From an uncultured Ruminococcus sp. (lineage in GTDB: Bacteria; Bacillota; Clostridia; Oscillospirales; Acutalibacteraceae): a stretch of DNA of 6,016 bases. The position numbers and the translations under genes are program-made. The notes beneath the pieces were generated by a model that was not told the DNA's origin, made no database searches, and worked only from the letters and a program-made list of their open reading frames with translations. Positions 1 to 5,547 of this stretch are shown piece by piece (positions within the stretch are counted from its first letter, which is position 1; every line of letters begins with the position of its first letter). The stretch lies in the NCBI GenBank assembly GCA_902783815.1, contig CACZSM010000043.1:1-6016 (forward strand). The letters are read 5' to 3'.

Positions 1-1128
1 CAAAGTGTCGTCGTCGGTCACATAGTAGCGCGAGGGGCGCAGTCCGTTTCTGTCAAGCACAGCGCCCATAACGTCGCCGTCAGAGAAAAGAATCGAAGCT
101 GGGCCGTCCCACGGCTCCATCATTGTAGCGTAATACTGGTAGAAGTCACGCTTTGTACGGGTCATTGTATGGTTTTTGTCCCACGGTTCAGGTATGGTTA
201 TCATAACGGCAAGCGGCAGATCCATTCCGCTCATGACAAGGAATTCAAGTGTATTGTCAAGCATAGCTGAATCGCTGCCCTCTGTATTTACTACCGGAAG
301 TACCTTCTCCAGATCGCCTTTCAGATGCTCGCTTCTCATGGTTTCCTCACGGGCAAGCATTTTGTCGGCATTACCCTTGATCGTATTTATCTCGCCGTTA
401 TGCACGATCATACGGTTAGGATGAGCGCGCTGCCAGCTTGGGTTAGTATTTGTAGAGAACCTTGAATGTACCATAGCGATAGCAGATTCAAAATCCTCAT
501 CCTGCAGATCGGTAAAGAATCTTCTCAGGTCGCCGACAAGGAACATTCCCTTATATACTATAGTTCTTGATGAAAGGGACACAACATATGTATCCTCATT
601 GCTCTGTTCAAATTCTCTTCTTGCAACATAAAGTCTGCGGTCGAAATCAAGACCTTTTGCAATACCGTCAGGTCTTTTGATAAAGCACTGCTGAATATCC
701 GGCATACACTCCAGAGCGCGCTGTCCGATAACGGTCGTATCGCTCGGCACTCTTCTCCATCCAAGAACCTCAAGACCTTCCTTTTCAGCGATGATCTCAA
801 ACATCTTTTTTGCCTGGTTGCGGTGCAGCTCCTTCTGTGGGAAGAAAAACATTCCGACAGCATAATCTCTTTCCGAGGTAAGCTCAATACCGATCTCAGC
901 AGCTGCCTTCTTAAAAAATTTATGTGATATCTGTACAAGGATACCAACTCCATCGCCGGTTTTACCATCGGCATCCTTTCCTGCGCGGTGCTCCAGTGTT
1001 TCTACAATAGTAAGAGCGTCAGCTACTGTCTTATGTGATCGCTCTCCCTTGATATTGACGACTGCTCCGATACCGCAGTTATCGTGTTCAAATGACGGGT
1101 CATAAAGGCTGTGCCCTGACTGTTCCAT
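1..1128 (-). CDS. gltB: Glutamate synthase (GOGAT) large subunit, N-terminal part, cut by window edge
   Basis: This frame is open for 376 codons from an ATG at 1128 down to base 1, with no stop, so the gene continues outside the window. GltB uses glutamine, 2-oxoglutarate and reducing power to make two glutamates in the cytoplasm. The visible part is the class-II glutamine amidotransferase (Ntn-hydrolase) domain. It has the motif DNCGIG with Cys18 as the expected nucleophile after removal of a 17-residue propeptide, then LEHRAGKDADGKTGDG (45-60), HSRFSTNTNPSW (221-232), the oxyanion-hole motif HNGEINT (243-249), GSDSAMLDN (284-292), MEPWDGPA (337-344) and LDRNGLRPSRY (358-368). These match E. 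coli GltB in order and spacing by eye. The start is supported by AAAGGAGAGGAAG just upstream on the minus strand. The FMN, iron-sulfur and GXGXG domains would lie beyond the window. Transcription diverges from glnN, its GS partner. The large-subunit call is firm; the symbol varies (some Clostridia use gltA). Confidence 0.96.
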   Translation of the reverse strand, partial: MEQSGHSLYDPSFEHDNCGIGAVVNIKGERSHKTVADALTIVETLEHRAGKDADGKTGDGVGILVQISHKFFKKAAAEIGIELTSERDYAVGMFFFPQKELHRNQAKKMFEIIAEKEGLEVLGWRRVPSDTTVIGQRALECMPDIQQCFIKRPDGIAKGLDFDRRLYVARREFEQSNEDTYVVSLSSRTIVYKGMFLVGDLRRFFTDLQDEDFESAIAMVHSRFSTNTNPSWQRAHPNRMIVHNGEINTIKGNADKMLAREETMRSEHLKGDLEKVLPVVNTEGSDSAMLDNTLEFLVMSGMDLPLAVMITIPEPWDKNHTMTRTKRDFYQYYATMMEPWDGPASILFSDGDVMGAVLDRNGLRPSRYYVTDDDTL

Positions 1129-1159
1129 ATTGATCTTCCTCTCCTTTAATATACAGCAC

Positions 1160-1193
1160 GCAGCGGCTATTTCTTTATGAGTCATGCCGCAGC
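1160..1193 (-). promoter_or_regulatory. GC-rich hairpin in the gltB leader
   Basis: Within the predicted gltB leader, GCGGC (1163-1167 on plus) can pair with GCCGC (1186-1190), extended past one A-A mismatch by two more G-C pairs, around an 18-nt A+T-rich loop. The word CATGCCG also occurs twice here (1183-1189 and 1198-1204). There is no U-run after the stem, so it is not an intrinsic terminator. It may affect mRNA stability or initiation, or it may be incidental. Confidence 0.35.
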
Positions 1194-1212
1194 ATACCAT
1201 GCCGTAATCAAC

Positions 1213-1241
1213 ATTATATGACGATTATGCAGGATTGTCAA
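1213..1241 (-). promoter_or_regulatory. Sigma-A promoter of gltB
   Basis: On the minus strand, TTGACA (1241-1236) and TATAAT (1218-1213) are separated by exactly 17 bp, a full consensus housekeeping promoter. Transcription would start near 1206, giving an untranslated leader of about 77 nt before the gltB ATG. Such a strong core suggests that control comes from a bound regulator or from the leader rather than from a weak promoter. Confidence 0.88.
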
Positions 1242-1247
1242 TAGGTA

Positions 1248-1262
1248 ATTGCATAATTTATT
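1248..1262 (-). promoter_or_regulatory. Upstream element AATAAATT-AT-GCAA at the gltB promoter
   Basis: Read on the minus strand this is AATAAATTATGCAAT, and its GCAA ends exactly 7 bp before the gltB -35 box. A near-identical element sits at the same distance from the glnN -35 box. A further AATAAAT lies 10 bp upstream (1266-1272 on plus, as ATTTATT), one helical turn away. It is either a regulator binding site common to both promoters or an A+T-rich UP-like element. The regulator is not identified. Confidence 0.45.
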
Positions 1263-1312
1263 CGTATTTATTCAAAATAGCCCTTTATAATGCCTTAAAA
1301 TGTGCAAAAAAC

Positions 1313-1346
1313 AATAAATTTGCAATTTCTTAAAAATAAATTGCAA
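1313..1346 (+). promoter_or_regulatory. Tandem upstream elements AATAAATT(T)GCAA at the glnN promoter
   Basis: Two near-identical direct copies are present, AATAAATTTGCAA at 1313-1325 and AATAAATTGCAA at 1335-1346. They start 22 bp apart, about two helical turns, so they would face the same side of the DNA. The second copy ends exactly 7 bp before the glnN -35 box. The same stretch holds a 9-bp inverted repeat, TTGCAATTT (1320-1328) with AAATTGCAA (1338-1346), so a dimeric regulator could read it either way. The match in sequence and spacing to the gltB side supports a shared function; the low complexity of the DNA argues for caution. Confidence 0.5.
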
Positions 1347-1353
1347 AAAGGTA

Positions 1354-1382
1354 TTGACAAATCGTTTTCAATGGTCTATAAT
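1354..1382 (+). promoter_or_regulatory. Sigma-A promoter of glnN (and probably amt)
   Basis: TTGACA (1354-1359) and TATAAT (1377-1382) are separated by exactly 17 bp. The expected start site is about 1388-1390, which puts the first hairpin of the leader at the very 5' end of the transcript. The untranslated leader is then about 165 nt long, ample room for RNA-level control. Confidence 0.9.
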
Positions 1383-1386
1383 TCAG

Positions 1387-1510
1387 CTATCGACAGCAAA
1401 GGCGCTGTAAGCGATAGACGAAAATCCGGTTTGTGAGTGTGTGGAATAACCAGGAACACCGCAATGGTTATTCTGTGCAGGAGGATGTTTCGTCAGCTTA
1501 CGGCGCCTTT
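1387..1510 (+). promoter_or_regulatory. Structured glnN leader RNA, candidate switch with ANTAR-like hexaloop
   Basis: Two alternative folds share the same bases. Fold A is a hairpin with CTATCG (1387-1392) pairing to CGATAG (1412-1417) and ACAGC (1393-1397) to GCTGT (1404-1408), closing the six-base loop AAAGGC (1398-1403). The loop has A at position 1 and G at position 4, as in ANTAR antiterminator targets. Fold B is a long-range helix: 1398-1412 pairs with 1496-1510 over 15 bp including one G-U; then 1417-1423 pairs with 1488-1494 (GACGAAA with TTTCGTC); then 1424-1427 pairs with 1483-1486 (ATCC with GGAT). Inside it, GAATAACCA (1444-1452) pairs with TGGTTATTC (1465-1473). Folds A and B cannot form together. 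The bases after Fold B (TTTGTGTGTT) are only a weak U-tract. I do not recognise a known riboswitch class here. Confidence 0.6.
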
Positions 1511-1540
1511 GTGTGTTCAGATAAGAATATCAGGAAAGAC

Positions 1541-1546
1541 AGGAGA
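1541..1546 (+). promoter_or_regulatory. Ribosome binding site that fixes the glnN start
   Basis: AGGAGA lies 7 bp before the ATG at 1554. The frame is open further upstream to a GTG at 1437, so the longest reading adds 39 residues. Those bases belong to the structured leader and do not resemble a GSIII N-terminus. This site, together with the family-like start MANVTELFGS, decides for 1554. Confidence 0.85.
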
Positions 1547-1553
1547 GATCCCT

Positions 1554-3647
1554 ATGGCAAATGTAACAGAGCTTTTTGGCAGCATGGTTTTTGATGACAG
1601 AAAAATGCAGGAAAGACTTCCGCGTACAACATATAAGTCACTCAAAAAGACCGTAAAGAACGGTGAGCCGCTGGATATCAGCGTAGCGAACGCCGTTGCC
1701 AATGCAATGAAGGATTGGGCAGTAGAAATGGGCTGCACACATTATACACACTGGTTCCAGCCTATGACAGGCGTAACCGCAGAAAAGCACGACAGCTTTA
1801 TCTACCCGACAGATGACGGACGAATTATTATGGAATTCTCCGGTAAGGAGCTTATCAAGGGTGAACCTGATGCGTCCAGTTTCCCGTCCGGCGGTATAAG
1901 GGCAACCTTCGAGGCAAGAGGCTATACATCATGGGATCCGACTTCCCCGGCATTTATCCGTGAAAAAACACTGTATATCCCGACAGCATTCTGCTCATAT
2001 ACCGGAGAAGTGCTTGATAAAAAAACTCCGCTCCTTCGTTCAATGGAAAGACTCAGCAGCGTAGCAGTAAAGGTGCTGCACCTGTTCGGCAAGAATGAGG
2101 TCACAAGAGTTACAACAACAGTAGGTCCTGAGCAGGAATACTTCCTTATCGACAAAACTATGTACGATAAGCGTCCGGACCTTATCTATACAGGAAGAAC
2201 TCTTTTCGGTGCGCCTGCGCCAAAGGGTCAGGAGCTTGAGGATCATTACTTCGGCTCTATCAAAACAAGGGTTTCCTCATATATGAATGAGCTTGATGAG
2301 GAGCTTTGGAAATTAGGCGTATTTGCAAAAACAAAGCATAATGAGGTAGCGCCGTCACAGCATGAGCTTGCGCCTATCTTTGAAACATCAAATATCGCAA
2401 CGGATCATAATGAACTGACTATGGAAGTCATGAAAAAGATCGCAGAACGACATGGACTTGTATGTTTGCTGCATGAAAAGCCATTTGCAGGCGTAAACGG
2501 ATCGGGCAAGCATAATAACTGGTCTATCTCTACAAATACAGGTGAAAACCTGCTCGATCCCGGAAAACAACCGGAAAATAATTTACAGTTCCAGCTTTTC
2601 CTTGCAGCAGTTGTAAAGGCTGTGCATGAGTATCAGGATCTTCTGAGACTTACAGTTGCCTCCGCAGGCAATGACCACAGACTCGGAGCAAATGAGGCGC
2701 CTCCGGCGATCATCTCGATGTATCTTGGCGATGATCTTGGAGCATTGGTAGAATCAATTGTAAACGGTACTGAATATAAGTGTAAGGACAGCGCCGATAT
2801 GCTTACAAAGGTAGATGTGCTTGCAGATTTCCAGAAGGATAATTCTGACAGAAACCGTACTTCACCATTTGCTTTCACAGGTAATAAATTTGAGTTCCGT
2901 GCTCTTGGCTCGTCGCTGAATATTGCCTGCCCGAACTATATGCTGAATACAATGGTTGCCGAGGAGCTTTCGGAATTCTATGAGGAACTTAAGGATGCAG
3001 ATGACTTTGAAGCAGCTGTAAAGGCAGTTGTAAAGAAAACCCTTACCGATCATCAGAATATAATTTTCAATGGCGATAATTACTCTGAAGAATGGGTAAA
3101 GGAAGCAGAAAGAAGAGGTCTTTGCAATTACCGTTCACTTCCGGAGGCAATGGCACATTATGTAGATAAGAAAAATATTGATCTGTTCGTAAAGAATGGT
3201 ATCGTAAGTGAAGCGGAGCTTCGCGCAAGATATGAGATCGAACTGGAGCATTACAGCAAGCAGATCCGTATTGAAGCGCTTACAATGATAGATATGGCAG
3301 AAAAGAATATCACTCCGGCAGTCATCTCGTTTGTTAAGGAGCTTACGGATGCTGCTCTGGCAAAGAAGTCTTTGCTGCCGTCAATATCCGTAAAGCCGGA
3401 AACGACGCTTGTTGAAGAGCTTTCGGATGAGCTTGAAAAATTCGTTGATAAGACTGCTGAGCTTAAAGCAGCTGTAAGCGGAGCATCATCAGCAAACAGC
3501 GATAATCTTTCACAGGCAATGTATTACCGTGAGAAGGTATTTTCACTCATGGGAGAACTGAGAACTATCGGAGATTCTATGGAGCAGAAAACTTCGGCTA
3601 AATACTGGCCTTATCCGTCATACGGCGAGCTTCTTTTCGGAGTATGA
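1554..3647 (+). CDS. glnN: Glutamine synthetase type III (GSIII)
   Basis: The 697-residue product makes glutamine from glutamate, ammonium and ATP in the cytoplasm. Its length fits GSIII (roughly 700 residues) and is far above GSI (about 450). Family motifs in order are: FGSMVFDD (8-15) near the N-terminus; YTHWFQPMTGVTAEKHDSF (64-82); GPEQEYFLID (191-200), with glutamates expected to bind metal; KHNEVAPSQHELAPIF (261-276); NGSGKHNNWS (315-324), part of the active site; RLGANEAPPAIISMYLG (376-392); and DRNRTSPFAFTGNKFEFRALGSS around 432-454, with arginines and glutamates for nucleotide and metal. The C-terminal third (about 470-690) is charged and helical, as usual for GSIII, and ends KYWPYPSYGELLFGV. 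The regulatory hallmark of GSI, an adenylylated tyrosine segment, is not expected in this type. The gene follows its own promoter and structured leader and is 113 bp upstream of the amt-PII gene. No frameshift or missing motif was seen. Confidence 0.97.
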   Translation: MANVTELFGSMVFDDRKMQERLPRTTYKSLKKTVKNGEPLDISVANAVANAMKDWAVEMGCTHYTHWFQPMTGVTAEKHDSFIYPTDDGRIIMEFSGKELIKGEPDASSFPSGGIRATFEARGYTSWDPTSPAFIREKTLYIPTAFCSYTGEVLDKKTPLLRSMERLSSVAVKVLHLFGKNEVTRVTTTVGPEQEYFLIDKTMYDKRPDLIYTGRTLFGAPAPKGQELEDHYFGSIKTRVSSYMNELDEELWKLGVFAKTKHNEVAPSQHELAPIFETSNIATDHNELTMEVMKKIAERHGLVCLLHEKPFAGVNGSGKHNNWSISTNTGENLLDPGKQPENNLQFQLFLAAVVKAVHEYQDLLRLTVASAGNDHRLGANEAPPAIISMYLGDDLGALVESIVNGTEYKCKDSADMLTKVDVLADFQKDNSDRNRTSPFAFTGNKFEFRALGSSLNIACPNYMLNTMVAEELSEFYEELKDADDFEAAVKAVVKKTLTDHQNIIFNGDNYSEEWVKEAERRGLCNYRSLPEAMAHYVDKKNIDLFVKNGIVSEAELRARYEIELEHYSKQIRIEALTMIDMAEKNITPAVISFVKELTDAALAKKSLLPSISVKPETTLVEELSDELEKFVDKTAELKAAVSGASSANSDNLSQAMYYREKVFSLMGELRTIGDSMEQKTSAKYWPYPSYGELLFGV

Positions 3648-3662
3648 TGAAATAACAGGTAC

Positions 3663-3743
3663 ACAATGGCGTGTATCCTGACCGTAGGAACTCATATCCT
3701 TCCGCAAGGAGGATATGAACGGTCGGATACACGCCTTGTTTTT
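3663..3743 (+). terminator. Long hairpin between glnN and amt, terminator or attenuator
   Basis: GGCGTGTATCC (3668-3678) pairs perfectly with GGATACACGCC (3725-3735). After a one-base bulge, GACCGT (3680-3685) pairs with ACGGTC (3719-3724). After a 5'-side internal loop, TCATATCC (3692-3699) pairs with GGATATGA (3711-3718), and TCC/GGA closes a GCAA tetraloop. ACAA (3663-3666) can pair with TTGT (3736-3739). The stem is followed by TTGTTTTT, an intrinsic-terminator tail. The amt ribosome site begins two bases after the tail (3745), and no promoter is visible between hairpin and gene. The hairpin therefore more likely reduces or regulates read-through into amt than ends an independent unit. 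Confidence 0.88.
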
Positions 3744-3744
3744 C

Positions 3745-3751
3745 AGGAGGG
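3745..3751 (+). promoter_or_regulatory. Ribosome binding site of amt
   Basis: AGGAGGG lies 9 bp before the ATG at 3761, separated from it by a run of seven T. It directly abuts the U-tract of the upstream hairpin, so anything that changes that hairpin, or its read-through, also affects access to this site. Confidence 0.85.
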
Positions 3752-3760
3752 AATTTTTTT

Positions 3761-5491
3761 ATGGAAACAACAAGCTTACAAACAGTAGTATCGCAGGCTG
3801 TGGAACAGTCCAATGCCTTTACTATCGCAATATGGTATCTTATAGGCGCGGCTCTTGTATTCTTTATGCAGTGCGGATTTGCAATGGTTGAAACTGGCTT
3901 TACAAGAGCTAAAAACGCCGGTAACATTATTATGAAAAACCTGATGGACTTTTGTATCGGTACGATCATGTTCATTTTTCTTGGGTTCGGACTTATGATG
4001 TCGGAAAATTATCTGTTCGGCCTTATCGGTGTACCGAATTTACAGATATTTACGGATTTCAATAATTTCCCGTGGTCCAGCTTCGTATTCAACCTCGTTT
4101 TCTGCGCTACTGCTGCTACTATCGTTTCAGGCGCAATGGCAGAAAGAACTAAATTTATCTCTTACTGTATCTACAGTGGTCTTATCAGCCTTGTTGTATA
4201 TCCGATCGAGGCAGGCTGGGTATGGAACAGTCAGGGTTGGCTTGCACAGATGGGTTTTGTAGATTTTGCCGGTTCAGCCTGCATACATTCAGTAGGCGGT
4301 ATCTCAGCACTTATAGGCGCGGCTATGGTTGGTCCCCGTATCGGTAAATATACAAAGGACGGCAAACCGAGAGCTATCCCGGGACACAGCCTTACTCTCG
4401 GCGCTTTGGGTGTGTTTATTCTCTGGTTCGGCTGGTACGGATTTAACGGTGCAGCTGCAACAAGTGTTACTCAGCTCGCTCAGATCTTCGCAACAACTAC
4501 TGTTGCTCCCGCAGCAGCTACCTGCGCTACTATGATATATACATGGATCAAGAACGGTAAACCGGATGTTTCAATGTCACTTAATGGTTCTCTTGCAGGT
4601 CTTGTTGCGATCACAGCAGGATGTCATACAGTCGATATACTCGGCTCACTTATCATTGGCATTGTTGCAGGAATACTTGTAGTTCTTGCAGTTGAATTCG
4701 TTGATAATGTATTGAAGGTAGATGACCCTGTCGGTGCTATTGCAGTTCATATGTGCAATGGTATCTGGGGTACTCTTGCAGTAGGTATCTTCTCAAAGGA
4801 TCAGGAAACTCTTGGTCTGCTTTACGGCGGCGGCTTTGCACAGCTCGGCAAACAGGCTGTCGGCATACTTTCAATAGGCGCTTATACCGCTGTTCTTATG
4901 TTTGTTATATTCCTTGTAATAAAGAAAACTATCGGACTCCGCGCATCAAAGGCTGAGGAGGTAAGAGGACTTGACCTTACAGAGCATGGTCTTTCAAGCT
5001 CCTATGCAGACTTTATGACAGTTCCGCAGGTTCTTACAGGCGAAACAGGTGAAACAGGCGAGGGTAATGTACCGCCTGAGAAGGCTGTAGAGGTAACTGT
5101 AAAGCAGAAGGATAAGCCGGCGGCTACATCTGACGGTATGAAATTTACAAGAATTACTATTATCACAAAGCAGAGTAAATTCACTGACCTTAATACTGCA
5201 CTTTCAGAGATCGGCGTAACAGGCATGACGGTAACTCAGGTGCTTGGATGCGGCGTACAAAAGGGTAAAACGGAATATTACCGCGGCGTTGAGGTAGAGA
5301 TGAACCTCCTGCCGAAGATCCAGGTAGATATAGTTGTATGCAAGGTACCTGTAAAGCAGGTAGTTGAAACAGCTGTAAAGGCTATCTACACAGGACATAT
5401 CGGCGACGGTAAAATATTTATCAGCGATATTGAGGATATAGTCCGTGTAAGGACGGGTGAAACAGGCTTCGATGCCTTGCAGGATCATTAA
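3761..5491 (+). CDS. amtB: Ammonium transporter (Amt/MEP/Rh) with fused C-terminal PII domain
   Basis: The product is a 576-residue membrane protein. Residues about 15-390 form an Amt channel with around 11 hydrophobic segments and no cleaved signal peptide. The signatures are QCGFAMVETGFTRAKNAGN (37-55), AMAERTKF (125-132) and DFAGS (168-172). By eye against E. coli AmtB, the pore residues are Phe114 (F107), Trp155 (W148), Asp168 (D160), twin histidines His176 and His330 (H168, H318) and Phe228 (F215). Ser219 appears replaced by Ala232. The Amt tail GLRASKAEEVRGLDLTEHG (392-410) leads to a linker (about 418-458) starting with three TGE repeats. Residues 460-576 are a complete PII domain: T-loop QKGKTEYYRGVEV (500-512), B-loop TGHIGDGKIF (544-553) and RVRTGE (562-567). 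Gln500, Lys519, Lys551, Arg562 and Arg564 match ligand-binding residues, but the uridylylated Tyr51 position is Val512. A trimeric Amt fits a trimeric PII. The gene is likely cotranscribed with glnN, and no separate glnK is seen. Confidence 0.96.
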   Translation: METTSLQTVVSQAVEQSNAFTIAIWYLIGAALVFFMQCGFAMVETGFTRAKNAGNIIMKNLMDFCIGTIMFIFLGFGLMMSENYLFGLIGVPNLQIFTDFNNFPWSSFVFNLVFCATAATIVSGAMAERTKFISYCIYSGLISLVVYPIEAGWVWNSQGWLAQMGFVDFAGSACIHSVGGISALIGAAMVGPRIGKYTKDGKPRAIPGHSLTLGALGVFILWFGWYGFNGAAATSVTQLAQIFATTTVAPAAATCATMIYTWIKNGKPDVSMSLNGSLAGLVAITAGCHTVDILGSLIIGIVAGILVVLAVEFVDNVLKVDDPVGAIAVHMCNGIWGTLAVGIFSKDQETLGLLYGGGFAQLGKQAVGILSIGAYTAVLMFVIFLVIKKTIGLRASKAEEVRGLDLTEHGLSSSYADFMTVPQVLTGETGETGEGNVPPEKAVEVTVKQKDKPAATSDGMKFTRITIITKQSKFTDLNTALSEIGVTGMTVTQVLGCGVQKGKTEYYRGVEVEMNLLPKIQVDIVVCKVPVKQVVETAVKAIYTGHIGDGKIFISDIEDIVRVRTGETGFDALQDH

Positions 5492-5505
5492 TTGAATATT
5501 GTACT

Positions 5506-5547
5506 GGCGACGCAGGAGTTTTAATGACTTTTGCGCCGCCTTTTCTT
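5506..5547 (+). terminator. Intrinsic terminator after amt
   Basis: GGCG (5506-5509) pairs with CGCC (5537-5540). After an A-C mismatch, CGCA pairs with TGCG, then two G-U pairs and AGT/ACT close a 7-nt loop. The stem is followed by TTTTCTT (5541-5547). It begins 15 bp after the amt stop codon and marks the end of the glnN-amt unit. Confidence 0.88.

Noticed and set aside
558..974. 138-codon minus-strand frame overlapping gltB
   Set aside because: It lies in another frame of the same strand inside clearly coding gltB sequence and has no recognisable protein features. The gltB frame carries all the conserved motifs.
1461..1473. GCAATGG as a second ANTAR hexaloop in the glnN leader
   Set aside because: The bases flanking the six-base loop AATGGT cannot pair (C against T, G against A), and the region forms the 3' arm of the GAATAACCA/TGGTTATTC hairpin instead.
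1498..1517. Intrinsic terminator at the 3' side of the glnN leader helix
   Set aside because: The bases after GCGCC are TTTGTGTGTT, an interrupted U-tract, and the enclosed loop is far longer than in a normal intrinsic terminator. I keep it only as a structured leader.
3666..3788. A 40-codon plus-strand frame (starting MACILTVGTH) running through the glnN-amt hairpin and overlapping the amt start
   Set aside because: It arises because both arms of the long stem lack stops in this frame. Only a weak AGG precedes the ATG, and the residues look random. A leader peptide that melts the hairpin is conceivable but unsupported.
3598..3975. 125-codon minus-strand frame across the glnN end, the hairpin and the amt start
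   Set aside because: It is antisense to two well-supported genes and a terminator hairpin and shows no family motifs. Its length follows from the composition of the genes beneath it.
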